The translations under genes and the position numbers were made by a program. The notes under the pieces were generated by a model. That model saw only the letters and a list, made by a program, of their open reading frames with translations, had not been told where the DNA came from and ran no database searches. DNA of 64,000 nt from Allobranchiibius huperziae (lineage in GTDB: Bacteria > Actinomycetota > Actinomycetes > Actinomycetales > Dermatophilaceae), in assembly GCF_013410455.1 (NCBI RefSeq), contig NZ_JACCFW010000001.1, forward strand, positions 62,001-126,000, given 5' to 3'. Positions 26,701 to 34,793 of the stretch are shown here, in pieces. Within the stretch, counting starts at the first letter, position 1. Every line of letters begins with the position of its first letter.

Positions 26701-26706
26701 ATACCC
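26701..26706 (-). promoter_or_regulatory. Candidate SigF-type -10 element
   Basis: GGGTAT on the minus strand, 78 bases before the sigma factor start, matches the SigB/F -10 consensus. The -35 about 17 bases upstream (TGTTCTG) is only a partial match to GTTT. Confidence 0.3.
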
Positions 26707-26730
26707 CCACCCTGGACAAGTTCCAGAACA

Positions 26731-26755
26731 CATACATCTCGATTCTCGATGTATG
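26731..26755. promoter_or_regulatory. 25-bp palindrome between sigma factor and GDPD genes
   Basis: CATACATC (26731-26738) and GATGTATG (26748-26755) are perfect inverted arms around nine bases containing TCGATTCTCGA-like symmetry. It lies in the divergent promoter region, upstream of the GGGTAT element, as an activator or repressor site would. Confidence 0.45.
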
Positions 26756-26890
26756 CCGCTGCGCGAATCAGGCGTGTTGGCAAGGGAACTCGGCGGACCA
26801 ACAAGAACGGGCCCGCTGGGAGAAGCTCCGCGAACTTGGCGAGTCCGCTGTGCACGACGGGCCGTACTGAGGCACGATGGTGGGGTGCGA

Positions 26891-27712
26891 ATGCCGGCGC
26901 AGACCCTGCGCGGTGGCCCTCCGGTGGTCATCGCGCACCGTGGCTCAAGCCGTATCGAACCCGAGCACACGCTCGGCGCCTACAAGCGCGCGATCCGCGA
27001 TGGCGCGGACGGGGTGGAGTGCGACGTACGTCTGACCGCAGACCGTCACCTGGTGTGCGTGCACGACCGCCGGGTCGACCGCACCTCCGACGGCGCGGGC
27101 GTGGTGTCCGCCCTCGAACTGGCCGCGCTCGAGGGTCTGGACTGGGGCAGCTGGAAGGCCTCGCACCTGGACGAGGACGAGATGCCGCTGCGGCACAAGG
27201 CGCAGATCCTGACCCTGCGCCAGTTGATCCGCACGGTCCAGCGCGCCGAGCGGCAGTTGGACCTGGTCATCGAGACCAAGCACCCCACGCGCTACTCCGG
27301 AGACGTCGAGCGCGCACTGGTGGCGCTGCTCGCGGAGTTCGAGTTGCTGCGCCCCGGACGGATCAACGTGCGGCTGATGTCGTTCTCCAGCATGGCGGTT
27401 CAGCGGATGGCGCGCCTCGCACCGCACCTGGAGCGGGTGCAGCTGACCGAGCTTCCGACGGCGCTTCGTTTCATGGACGCACTGCCGCCGAACGTGCACA
27501 TGGTCGGCACCCGGATCGCCGTCGTACGCCGCATCCCCGCCTTCGTGAAGCGCCAGCACAACTACGGCCACCAGGTGCACGTGTGGACGGTCGACGAGCT
27601 CGAGGACGTGCACCTGTGTCTGGAGCTCGGGGTGGATGCGATCATCACCAACCGGCCTGCCATGGTGCGCGAGGCCGTTGACGCGGCGTGGTCCACTGGT
27701 GTCCTGCAATGA
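26891..27712 (+). CDS. Glycerophosphodiester phosphodiesterase family protein
   Basis: The 273-residue protein shows the GDPD motifs: VIAHRGSSRIEPEHTLGAY with the catalytic His-Arg and Glu, GADGVECDVRLTADRHLVCVHD with the metal-binding Glu and Asp and the second His, and a late VHVWTVDELED typical of the barrel's last strand. There is no signal peptide, so it acts in the cytoplasm, hydrolysing glycerophosphodiesters to glycerol-3-phosphate and alcohol. ATG 26891 has GGTGGGG six bases upstream; GTG 26885 is an alternative. It lies between a sigma factor and an anti-sigma-like kinase gene. Confidence 0.9.
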   Translation: MPAQTLRGGPPVVIAHRGSSRIEPEHTLGAYKRAIRDGADGVECDVRLTADRHLVCVHDRRVDRTSDGAGVVSALELAALEGLDWGSWKASHLDEDEMPLRHKAQILTLRQLIRTVQRAERQLDLVIETKHPTRYSGDVERALVALLAEFELLRPGRINVRLMSFSSMAVQRMARLAPHLERVQLTELPTALRFMDALPPNVHMVGTRIAVVRRIPAFVKRQHNYGHQVHVWTVDELEDVHLCLELGVDAIITNRPAMVREAVDAAWSTGVLQ

Positions 27713-27755
27713 GACCATCGACCGCGATGTGGTCCGGGGACGGGAGGGGACACCG

Positions 27756-28172
27756 GTGAGCGATGAGCACTGGGTGCAGACCCTCCGGCTTCCGTGGACC
27801 ATCGACTCGGTGCCCGCGGCGCGCACGGCACTCGTCGAGAGTCTGGGCAGTGGCGGGCTGCCCGAGGAGCTGGTCGGCGAGGCCGAGACGGTCGCCTCCG
27901 AGCTCGTCACCAACGCGATCCTGCACGGGAAACCGTTGTACGACAACACTGTCCGGTTGCACTGGCGCGTGCGCGGGGATCGGGTGGAGATCGAGGTCAC
28001 CGACGGTGGCGGCGTGACCGCTCCGGCCGCGCGCCGGCCCTCCGTCTGGGCGCAGGGCGGACGCGGGCTGCGCATCGTCCGCTCGGTGGCCCACGAATGG
28101 GGCGTCAACGAGGAGGACGACCGGGTGACGGTCTGGGCCGCTCTCGGCGGCCCCTCACGCCGCCGGGTCTGA
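27756..28172 (+). CDS. RsbW-like ATP-binding protein (GHKL fold)
   Basis: The 138-residue protein is a lone histidine-kinase-type ATPase domain. The N-box is SELVTNAILHG, the G1 box is VTDGGG, and the G2-like GGRGLRIVRSVAHEWG follows. Small proteins of this type act as serine kinases and anti-sigma factors. GGGAGGGG six bases ahead of GTG 27756 sets the start. The nearby SigB/F-like sigma factor at 25808 is a natural partner, but no anti-anti-sigma (STAS) gene or PP2C phosphatase is in the window, so the link is inference. Confidence 0.85.
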   Translation: MSDEHWVQTLRLPWTIDSVPAARTALVESLGSGGLPEELVGEAETVASELVTNAILHGKPLYDNTVRLHWRVRGDRVEIEVTDGGGVTAPAARRPSVWAQGGRGLRIVRSVAHEWGVNEEDDRVTVWAALGGPSRRRV

Positions 28173-28215
28173 CCGGCCCGACAGGCGAGCGCACCGGCTC
28201 GTTACAGTCCCGGCC

Positions 28216-29088
28216 ATGGGTAAAGCCTCCCGCCGCAAGGGCGAGCGCACACGTCAGCCGATCGATCCGACGCAGCAGTCACCGGCGTTCGTCCGTCGTC
28301 CCTACGATGGGCTGCCGGGGGAGGCCGGCTGGGTCGCGATGCGCGAGATCGTGCCGGCCGCGACCGCCTCGGTGACGTTCACGCTCGACGGGAGGCCCCG
28401 GGAGGCGACGGTCGCCTCGGTGCTCCCACTGGCCTGGCCCGGGCTGCACCGTGCCGACGGCACCCTCTTCGTCGCGCTCCAGACCGGCGGTGCGTCCAGC
28501 GACCCGAGCCGTGACGTCGCGCAGACCCTGCTCGCCACCGCCGCGCTCGAGCCGGGCGAGCCGCTCACGGCCGCACCGCGTACGACAGCCGGCGGTCCGC
28601 GTCTGCAGGACCTGCTCACCAACACCGACTTCGACGTGCAGCTGCACGACGGGTTCGACTTCTGGGTGGAGGGCCAGGAGCTCGACGCGGAGGGGGCGGC
28701 GTCCCTGCAGCGGGCGAACGAGGCGATCACTCCGACGGTCGCGCTGTCGTCGGCCGAGCACGCGTACTGGTGCCGCATCGGCGCCCGCACCTATGTGCGC
28801 TGGGTGCTCCCGCACGACGAGGACAAGGCGACCGACGCGCTGGCGAGACTGCACGCGGCCGGTGCCAGCAGCCTGGACGAGGGACGGCTGCTCGGTGCGT
28901 TCCGTGCCCATGGCCTGCTCGTGCCGGTCTGGGAAGTGGACGCCGAGGCCGAGCCCGCGTCGTTCGACGACGCGTTCGGCGCCTTGGCCGCGCGCTTCGA
29001 CGACGCGGTGGGCATCGACACCCCGCTGACCGTCGAGGAGCGGCGCGCCCGGTCGGGCATCTCGAGTCGGCAGATCACCCTGCGCTGA
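28216..29088 (+). CDS. DUF5926 family protein
   Basis: The 290-residue protein begins with a basic MGKASRRKGERTRQ tail and has the blocks typical of actinobacterial DUF5926 proteins (RRPYDGLPGEAGWVAMREIVPAATA, then DGFDFWVEGQELD and a late SFDDAFGALAARFDDA). It has no membrane segment. The function is unknown. In many actinobacteria a DUF5926 gene lies near pheA, as it does here with one gene between. Confidence 0.88.
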   Translation: MGKASRRKGERTRQPIDPTQQSPAFVRRPYDGLPGEAGWVAMREIVPAATASVTFTLDGRPREATVASVLPLAWPGLHRADGTLFVALQTGGASSDPSRDVAQTLLATAALEPGEPLTAAPRTTAGGPRLQDLLTNTDFDVQLHDGFDFWVEGQELDAEGAASLQRANEAITPTVALSSAEHAYWCRIGARTYVRWVLPHDEDKATDALARLHAAGASSLDEGRLLGAFRAHGLLVPVWEVDAEAEPASFDDAFGALAARFDDAVGIDTPLTVEERRARSGISSRQITLR

Positions 29089-29138
29089 TCGCTCCGTTCG
29101 GCGGGCTGGCTGTCGCCGCAGGGACCGGGCGCGCCCGA

Positions 29139-29768
29139 TCAGATGGGGAGCCAGCCGGGCAGCGATACGCCGGCCAGGTCGAGCACCAGCGTCAGCGCGA
29201 AGATCAGGCACACGATCCCGCCCAGGCGTCGGATGAGGACCAGCGAGACGCGTTGCAGCAGCGCGCGACCCAGCACGGCGGCGAGTCCCGACACCACGGC
29301 GAGCGCGAGGAACGCGCCGATCCCGACGCTCAGCGGATAGCCGCGGCGGGCGGCGAAGCCTGCGGTGGCCAGCTGCGACAGGTCGCCCCACTCGGCGAGG
29401 AAGAGGATCAGGAAGCTGGCGCTGATGGCCCGGAAGCCGATGGCGTCCGCGCGGGCCTTCTCGGAGAACTCCGCCTCTGTCTCGGCCTCCTCCGACGCGG
29501 CCTTGGCGGCACCGGCGAGCAGCACGATGCCTGCGACGAGGAAGAGCAGCGCCACAGCGACGTGCACCGGTGTCTTCGGCAGCCGGCCGATGAGCCCGCC
29601 GAAGGCGACGGCGATGACGGTCTGGATGAGAAAGGCCGCGCACACCCCGATCCACACCTGCAGCGGGCGGTAGCGGGTGGCGAGGACGAGGGTCGCGATG
29701 AAGGTCTTGTCGGGCAGTTCGACGAGGAAGATCGTGACGAAGACCGTGAGCAGCAAGGCGATATCCAT
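29139..29768 (-). CDS. TMEM165/GDT1 family cation transporter
   Basis: The 209-residue protein has six membrane segments with the two family motifs, ELPDKT (helix 1) and EWGDLSQ (helix 4), arranged as an inverted repeat around an acidic cytoplasmic loop. Members export Mn2+ or Ca2+ in exchange for protons. ATG 29768 is chosen because it begins at the first hydrophobic helix. No manganese riboswitch was found in the 50-base gap to pheA. Confidence 0.9.
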   Translation of the reverse strand: MDIALLLTVFVTIFLVELPDKTFIATLVLATRYRPLQVWIGVCAAFLIQTVIAVAFGGLIGRLPKTPVHVAVALLFLVAGIVLLAGAAKAASEEAETEAEFSEKARADAIGFRAISASFLILFLAEWGDLSQLATAGFAARRGYPLSVGIGAFLALAVVSGLAAVLGRALLQRVSLVLIRRLGGIVCLIFALTLVLDLAGVSLPGWLPI

Positions 29769-29818
29769 GGCGGCGCCAACGCTAACGCGGACTACCCTGC
29801 GCACGTGATTCGCAACGA

Positions 29819-30763
29819 ATGGCGAGACCTGTGACGCGCTACGGATTCCTCGGCCCGGTGGGCACGTTCACCCAGGCCGCCCTCGCCGGGTGGCCGGCGG
29901 CGAAGGGCCGGGAGCAGACGGCCTTCTCCTCCGTCGACAAGGCGCTCGCGGCGCTGCGAGAGGGGGAGATCGACGCGGCGATGGTGCCGATCGAGAACTC
30001 CGTGGAGGGCGGGGTGTCCGCCACACTCGACGCCTTGCACACCGGTGACCCCCTCACGGTCGTCGGTGAGGTGCTGGTGCCGATCACCTTCGTGCTCGCC
30101 GTACGCCCGGGCACGACGCGTGACGACGTACGCGCCGTCGGCACCCACCCGCACGGCTGGGCCCAGGTGCGGGGCTGGATGGGCTCGGAACTGCCGGACG
30201 CCGTCTACGTGCCGACGCTGTCGACGGCCGCGGCAGCCGCCGACCTCGCAGCGGGACTGGTCGACAGCTATCAGGCCGCGGTGTGCGCGCCGGTCGCCGC
30301 GCAGGGCACGGGACTGCAGGTGCTGGCGAGCGATATCGAGGACCGCTCGGGGGCCGTCACCCGGTTCGTGCTCGCCGCGCGACCGGGCGAGCTGCCCGAG
30401 CCCACGGGAGCGGACAAGACGACCGTCGTGGTCTACCAGTACGACGACCACGCCGGCGGTCTGTTGGAGTTGCTGGAGCAGTTCGCGGCCAGGGGCATCA
30501 ACATCTCGCGCCTCGAGTCACGTCCGACCGGGGACGTGATGGGCCGCTACTGCTTCTCGATCGACTTCGAGGGGCACGTGCGCGACGCCCGGGTCGGCGA
30601 GGCACTGACCGGGCTGCGCCGGGTGGCCGCCGATGTCCGCTTCCTCGGCTCCTATCCGCGCGCCGACGGCCAGCAGGCGAGCATCCAGCTCACCGCCACC
30701 GACGACGCCTTCGCAGACGCCGACCGCTGGCTGGCAGACCTGCGCGGCGAGCGCACACACTGA
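29819..30763 (+). CDS. pheA: Prephenate dehydratase
   Basis: The 314-residue enzyme has the catalytic prephenate dehydratase domain (YGFLGPVGTFTQAALAGW at the start, VPIENSVEGGVSATLD, and the conserved AVTRFVLAA) and a C-terminal ACT regulatory domain (KTTVVVYQYDDHAGGLLELLEQF, then GINISRLESRPT) that binds phenylalanine. It makes phenylpyruvate in phenylalanine synthesis. ATG 29819 gives an extra MARP before the TRYGFLGP block; GTG 29831 is an equally good start. There is no chorismate mutase domain. Confidence 0.95.
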   Translation: MARPVTRYGFLGPVGTFTQAALAGWPAAKGREQTAFSSVDKALAALREGEIDAAMVPIENSVEGGVSATLDALHTGDPLTVVGEVLVPITFVLAVRPGTTRDDVRAVGTHPHGWAQVRGWMGSELPDAVYVPTLSTAAAAADLAAGLVDSYQAAVCAPVAAQGTGLQVLASDIEDRSGAVTRFVLAARPGELPEPTGADKTTVVVYQYDDHAGGLLELLEQFAARGINISRLESRPTGDVMGRYCFSIDFEGHVRDARVGEALTGLRRVAADVRFLGSYPRADGQQASIQLTATDDAFADADRWLADLRGERTH

Positions 30764-30770
30764 CGCAGTA

Positions 30771-30836
30771 AGGGCCGAGGGACGCAGGTAGACCTGCGTC
30801 CCTCGGCTCTATCTGTGACACCGTCGAGCGACGGTG
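30771..30836. terminator. 19-bp hairpin plus second hairpin between convergent genes
   Basis: Arms 30771-30789 and 30792-30810 pair with one wobble, and a second stem CACCGTCG/CGACGGTG follows at 30819-30836. It lies between pheA and the converging exporter gene and could terminate both. Confidence 0.7.
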
Positions 30837-30842
30837 CCGGAC

Positions 30843-32582
30843 TCAAGCGGTCTCGGCCGCCTGCTCGCCCTCGCCGGGCGTGTGGAAGTCCTTCGTGCGG
30901 ATCAGGAGGAACGACGCCACCGCCGCCACCAGGGTCATGATCCCGGCGATCAGCAGGATGCGGTCCAGCGCCGTGGTGAATCCCGCGGCGGCCAGGTGCT
31001 GCGCGATCGGCACCTGCGACTTCGGCAGCTTCGCCAGCGCGGCCGACACCTGACCGGACTGCACGGCGGACGCGAGTGACCCGCTGCGCCCCGCCAGTGG
31101 ACCGCCCGCGGCAGCGGCGCGGATCGCGTCGTCGAGCCGGGAGGCGAAGAGGGTGCCGAGCAGGGCGATACCGGTGGCGATGCCGACCTGACGGAAGGTG
31201 CTGTTGATGCCCGACGCCATCCCGGCGAGGCGGGGCGAGACCACGCCGACGGCGGTCGAGGCGAGCGGCGGGTTGACCATGCCGATGCCGATCCCCGCGA
31301 CGATCATGCCCGGGATGAGGTGGGTCCACTCACTCGAGGCGTCGATGCCGCGCATGAGCAGGAGCCCGATGCCGATGAGCGCAAGGCCCGGTCCGATGAG
31401 GAACCGGACCGGCAGGTGCGAGCTCATGCGTCCGGAGACGGTGGCTACCACGAGGATCGCGCCGGACAGCACCAGCAGCCGCAGGCCGGTGCCCAGGGCG
31501 CTGAAGCGCAGCACGTCCTGCAGGTAGAGCGTGAGGTAGAGCAGCATCGAGAAGATGCCCGCGCTGATCCCGAACGCCGCGATCGCACCACCGGAGAAGG
31601 TCGGCAGTCGGAAGAGGCTCAGATCGAGCATCGGCTTGCTGGAACGCAGTTCGAGCACCACGAACAGCGCCATCAGGACGACCGCGGCGGCGAAGCAGCC
31701 CACCACGACACTGTCGGTGAAGCTGGTGCGGCCGGACTCGATGAGCGCGTACACCAACGAGCTCAGCGACGCGGTGAAGAGCACGAACCCGATCCAGTCC
31801 GGGCGCTTCGCCTTCGGGTTGCGCGACTCGGCCACTCGCCAGATCGTGATGGCCAGGGCCGCCGCGCCGACCGGGATGTTGACGAAGAAGATCCACCGCC
31901 ACGACAGGCTGGAGACGAGCAGTCCGCCGAAGACCGGACCGATGGCGACGGCGACGCCGGTGATGGCGCCCCAGATGCCGAACGCCGTGCCGCGGTCCTT
32001 GCCGTGGAACGCACTCGCGAGCAGCGCGAGGGAGACGGTGAACATCACGGCACCGCCGACGCCCTGCAGGCCTCGGCTCAGCTGCAGCATCAGGGTGCTC
32101 TGGGAGGCGCCGCACAGTGCGGACGCCGCGGTGAAGAGGAGCAGGCCGACGATGTACAGCCGGCGGCGGCCGAAGATGTCGGCCAGGGAGCCCGCGGTGA
32201 GCAGCAGTGAGGCGAGCGTGAGCGCGTACGCGTCGATGACCCACTGCAGATCGGAGAAGCTGGAGCCCAGGGAGGACTGGATGTCCGGCAGCGCCACGTT
32301 GACGATGGTCACGTCGAGCAACAGCATGAACGTGCCGAAGCACACGGCTGCGAGTGTCCACCACTTGCCGTTCCCGGGGGCGGTGGTCTCCGCGTGCCGA
32401 GCTTCGTCGGGCGCTGAGGGAGAGCTGTCGGAGTCGGTGGAGTGGGCCAGGTGGGCCGGGTGTCCCTTCGCCGGCCCTGCATCGGTCGCTGTGGCGTCCG
32501 TGGCGTCGGTGGTGTCCGTGGCGGCCAGATGCGCGGGGTGGTAGGCGCCGGGCGGCGCGGCGTCGGCACGTGGGGTGCTCAT
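30843..32582 (-). CDS. DHA2-family MFS exporter (14 TM)
   Basis: The 579-residue protein has a hydrophilic N-terminal tail of about 65 residues followed by 14 predicted membrane segments. DHA2 landmarks include LLLDVTIVNVALPDI in helix 1, the motif A region GSLADIFGRRRLYIVG, and motif C (GPVFGGLL). Relatives export drugs and dyes with protons. AAGGAG at good spacing supports ATG 32582. The tail carries HPAHLA twice and a TDxTDATDAT repeat. The divergent Lrp-like gene probably regulates it. Confidence 0.9.
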   Translation of the reverse strand: MSTPRADAAPPGAYHPAHLAATDTTDATDATATDAGPAKGHPAHLAHSTDSDSSPSAPDEARHAETTAPGNGKWWTLAAVCFGTFMLLLDVTIVNVALPDIQSSLGSSFSDLQWVIDAYALTLASLLLTAGSLADIFGRRRLYIVGLLLFTAASALCGASQSTLMLQLSRGLQGVGGAVMFTVSLALLASAFHGKDRGTAFGIWGAITGVAVAIGPVFGGLLVSSLSWRWIFFVNIPVGAAALAITIWRVAESRNPKAKRPDWIGFVLFTASLSSLVYALIESGRTSFTDSVVVGCFAAAVVLMALFVVLELRSSKPMLDLSLFRLPTFSGGAIAAFGISAGIFSMLLYLTLYLQDVLRFSALGTGLRLLVLSGAILVVATVSGRMSSHLPVRFLIGPGLALIGIGLLLMRGIDASSEWTHLIPGMIVAGIGIGMVNPPLASTAVGVVSPRLAGMASGINSTFRQVGIATGIALLGTLFASRLDDAIRAAAAGGPLAGRSGSLASAVQSGQVSAALAKLPKSQVPIAQHLAAAGFTTALDRILLIAGIMTLVAAVASFLLIRTKDFHTPGEGEQAAETA

Positions 32583-32695
32583 GAGGTGCTCCTTGGTCGG
32601 CTGGCGGTGCCGACGCGTGCGCTGGGTGCGGTACATCGGCTTGGTATCGATCATCCGCCCGACCGGTGACAGGCCCACGCTCACGAGGGAGGACT

Positions 32696-33736
32696 GTGAG
32701 GATTTCTGCTACACAAGATCGTGTGAGCGTGGAATCTGCCACTTTGGACGTCCTGGACAGGGCACTCGTTCGGTGCCTTCAGCTGGCGCCGCGCGCGGCG
32801 TTCAGCCTGTACGCCGCAGTGCTGGACACCTCCGAGCAGACGGTCGCGCGCCGCTATCGACGCCTGCGCGGCGAAGGGGTCGTGCGCGTGACCGCGGTGC
32901 TGAGCACGGAGGCGCTGGGACAGAGCAACTGGGTCGTGCGCATCCAGTGCAAACCGAGCGGAACGGCGGCGCTCGCCCAGGCGCTCGCGAAACGCGCCGA
33001 TGTCGGCTGGGTGTCGATCAGCGGGGGAGCCGCCGAAGTGGTCTGCGTCGTGCGTTCGCGCACCGCCCAGGCGCGGGAGGATCTCCTGCTGGAGCGCCTG
33101 GCCCAGACGGCGCCCGTGCTCGGAGTGACCGCTGCCATGACGTTGCACCCGTTCCTCGCCGGTCGCGCCGACGACTGGGCGGGGCTCGAACACGAGCTGA
33201 CGCCGGACCAGGAACGCCGACTGCGCGCGTCCGTCGGTGGTGACGAGCAGACCGTCGCGCCGGCTGCGGTCACCCAGCTCGACCCGGGCGATCAGGCGAT
33301 CCTGGACCGGTTGGTGATCGACGGCCGGTCGACGTACGCCCAGCTCGCGGCGGCCGGCGGCATGACGGAGGGGCGGGCGGCGCGTCGGCTGCATGTCCTG
33401 CTCGACCGCGGACTGGCTCACCTGGACGTCGACATCTCCGCCGAGGCCTTCGGGTGGGGGGTGTCGGCGCAGCTGTGGATGACGGCGGCGCCGGCGGACC
33501 TGGAGGCGTGCGGGCAGGCGTTGGCCCGCATCCCCGGCGTCACCTTCGCGGCCGCGATCACCGGCCCGCACAATCTGATGGCTGCGGTGGTGTGCCGTGA
33601 TCACGAGGATCTCTACCGGCTCGTGACGCAACAGGTCGGGGCCGTGCCGGGCATCGCCACGTTGGAGGTCTCGCCCCGGATGCGGACGGTCAAGCAGGCC
33701 GGCGCGCTCGTCGAGCGCAGCCGGCTCGCGAACTGA
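32696..33736 (+). CDS. Tandem Lrp/AsnC-type transcriptional regulator
   Basis: The 346-residue protein is twice the length of a normal Lrp protein. Each half has a helix-turn-helix (LDVLDRALVRCLQLAPRAAFSLYAAVL and DQAILDRLVIDGRSTYAQLAAAGG) and an Lrp ligand-type domain (VVRIQCKPSGTAALAQAL and SAQLWMTAAPADLEACGQAL). The GTG at 32696 has GGGAGG close by; GTG 32723 is a possible later start. The gene is divergent from the DHA2 exporter across 113 bases, which points to control of export. The ligand is unknown. Confidence 0.85.
   Translation: MRISATQDRVSVESATLDVLDRALVRCLQLAPRAAFSLYAAVLDTSEQTVARRYRRLRGEGVVRVTAVLSTEALGQSNWVVRIQCKPSGTAALAQALAKRADVGWVSISGGAAEVVCVVRSRTAQAREDLLLERLAQTAPVLGVTAAMTLHPFLAGRADDWAGLEHELTPDQERRLRASVGGDEQTVAPAAVTQLDPGDQAILDRLVIDGRSTYAQLAAAGGMTEGRAARRLHVLLDRGLAHLDVDISAEAFGWGVSAQLWMTAAPADLEACGQALARIPGVTFAAAITGPHNLMAAVVCRDHEDLYRLVTQQVGAVPGIATLEVSPRMRTVKQAGALVERSRLAN
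32712..32725. promoter_or_regulatory. CACA-GATC-TGTG palindrome
   Basis: CACAAGATCGTGTG is a near-perfect palindrome at the very start of the regulator gene; if translation begins at 32723 it would lie just upstream. It could be the regulator's own site. Confidence 0.3.
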
Positions 33737-33739
33737 GGC

Positions 33740-34672
33740 CTAGCTCCTGCGGGTCCGGGGGACCCGGACCGTCGCCGCCAGGGGATCGACGGCGACCCGG
33801 ACGGCGTACGCGCGTTGCAGCACGTCGCCGTCGACCTCGACCATGGCCGGTTCGGCGCACCGGACCTCGATGCTGGAGGAACGCAGCCGGCCGATCGTGC
33901 GGGTCTCGCGGCTGGAGCCCACCGCCACCTGGCCGATGAGCGGCAGCCAGCCACGCAGGCCGGAGGGTCGCAGCACCGCGGTGTCGAGGATGCCGTCGTC
34001 GATGACCGCATCGGGCATCAGGTGCATGCCGCCGGTCAGCAACCCGCAGTTGCCGATGAGCACACTGGACATGCGCTCCGGCGGGCCCGCCGCGGCGCCG
34101 TCGAGCGCGATCGTGGCCTGCATCCGGTCGTGCGCGATGTAGCGGATCCCCGCCGCGGGGTAGGCCAGCCAGCCGACCCGGTCCTTCAGGGTGTCGTCGG
34201 CGGCGGCGAGGATCTCGGCGTCGAGGCCGATCCCGGTCATCACCAGCCCGACCTCGGGCTCGGTCCACACCCCGTCGCCGTCGACGTCCAACTGCACCAT
34301 CGACAGATCGATCCTGCGGTCCCGCCCCGACAGCGCGACCCGCAGCCCGTCGGCGAACCGGTGGTGCGGGAGCTTGAGGTTGCGGGCGAGCAGGTTGCCG
34401 GTGCCCGCGGCGAGGATCCCGAGCGGCATCCCGGAGTCGGCCAGGCCCTGAGCCACACACCGCTGGGTGCCGTCGCCGCCGAGCGCGCACACCAGGTCCA
34501 CGCCCTTGGCCAGCGCTTCACGCGCCTGGCCGGCGCCAGGGTCCTCGACCGTGGTCTCGAGCCAGAGGGGCTCGGCCCAGCCGTAGTCGTGGAAGATGTG
34601 CTCGAGCAGCACCTTCAGCTGGTCCAACCGCCGGAACTTGCTGGGGTTGACGACGACCGCGCCTTGTCGCAC
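33740..34672 (-). CDS. Diacylglycerol/lipid kinase family protein
   Basis: The 310-residue protein has the nucleotide-binding GGDGT motif (VCALGGDGTQRCVA, about residues 62-75) and the AAGTGNLLARNL motif of the DAGK/sphingosine kinase fold. The C-terminal beta-sandwich domain includes VLIGNCGLLTGGMHLMPDA and a late VEVDGDVLQ. It should phosphorylate diacylglycerol or a related lipid at the membrane. Start is GTG 34672. It converges with the Lrp-type gene, with three bases between stop codons. Confidence 0.9.
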   Translation of the reverse strand: MRQGAVVVNPSKFRRLDQLKVLLEHIFHDYGWAEPLWLETTVEDPGAGQAREALAKGVDLVCALGGDGTQRCVAQGLADSGMPLGILAAGTGNLLARNLKLPHHRFADGLRVALSGRDRRIDLSMVQLDVDGDGVWTEPEVGLVMTGIGLDAEILAAADDTLKDRVGWLAYPAAGIRYIAHDRMQATIALDGAAAGPPERMSSVLIGNCGLLTGGMHLMPDAVIDDGILDTAVLRPSGLRGWLPLIGQVAVGSSRETRTIGRLRSSSIEVRCAEPAMVEVDGDVLQRAYAVRVAVDPLAATVRVPRTRRS

Positions 34673-34793
34673 GTGTCAGCCTCTTCCATCGTCTCGGTAG
34701 TTGAGGGGAAACCTACCCGAGCGTCGGTCCGACCGGGTCGGCTGGACGAAACGGGTTGGGAGCGCGGATCGGTACGCCAGTAGCCTGACCCGC

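Noticed and set aside
29769-29818. A manganese riboswitch before the GDT1-type exporter gene.
   Set aside because: The gap to pheA is only 50 bases, too short, and shows no matching structure.
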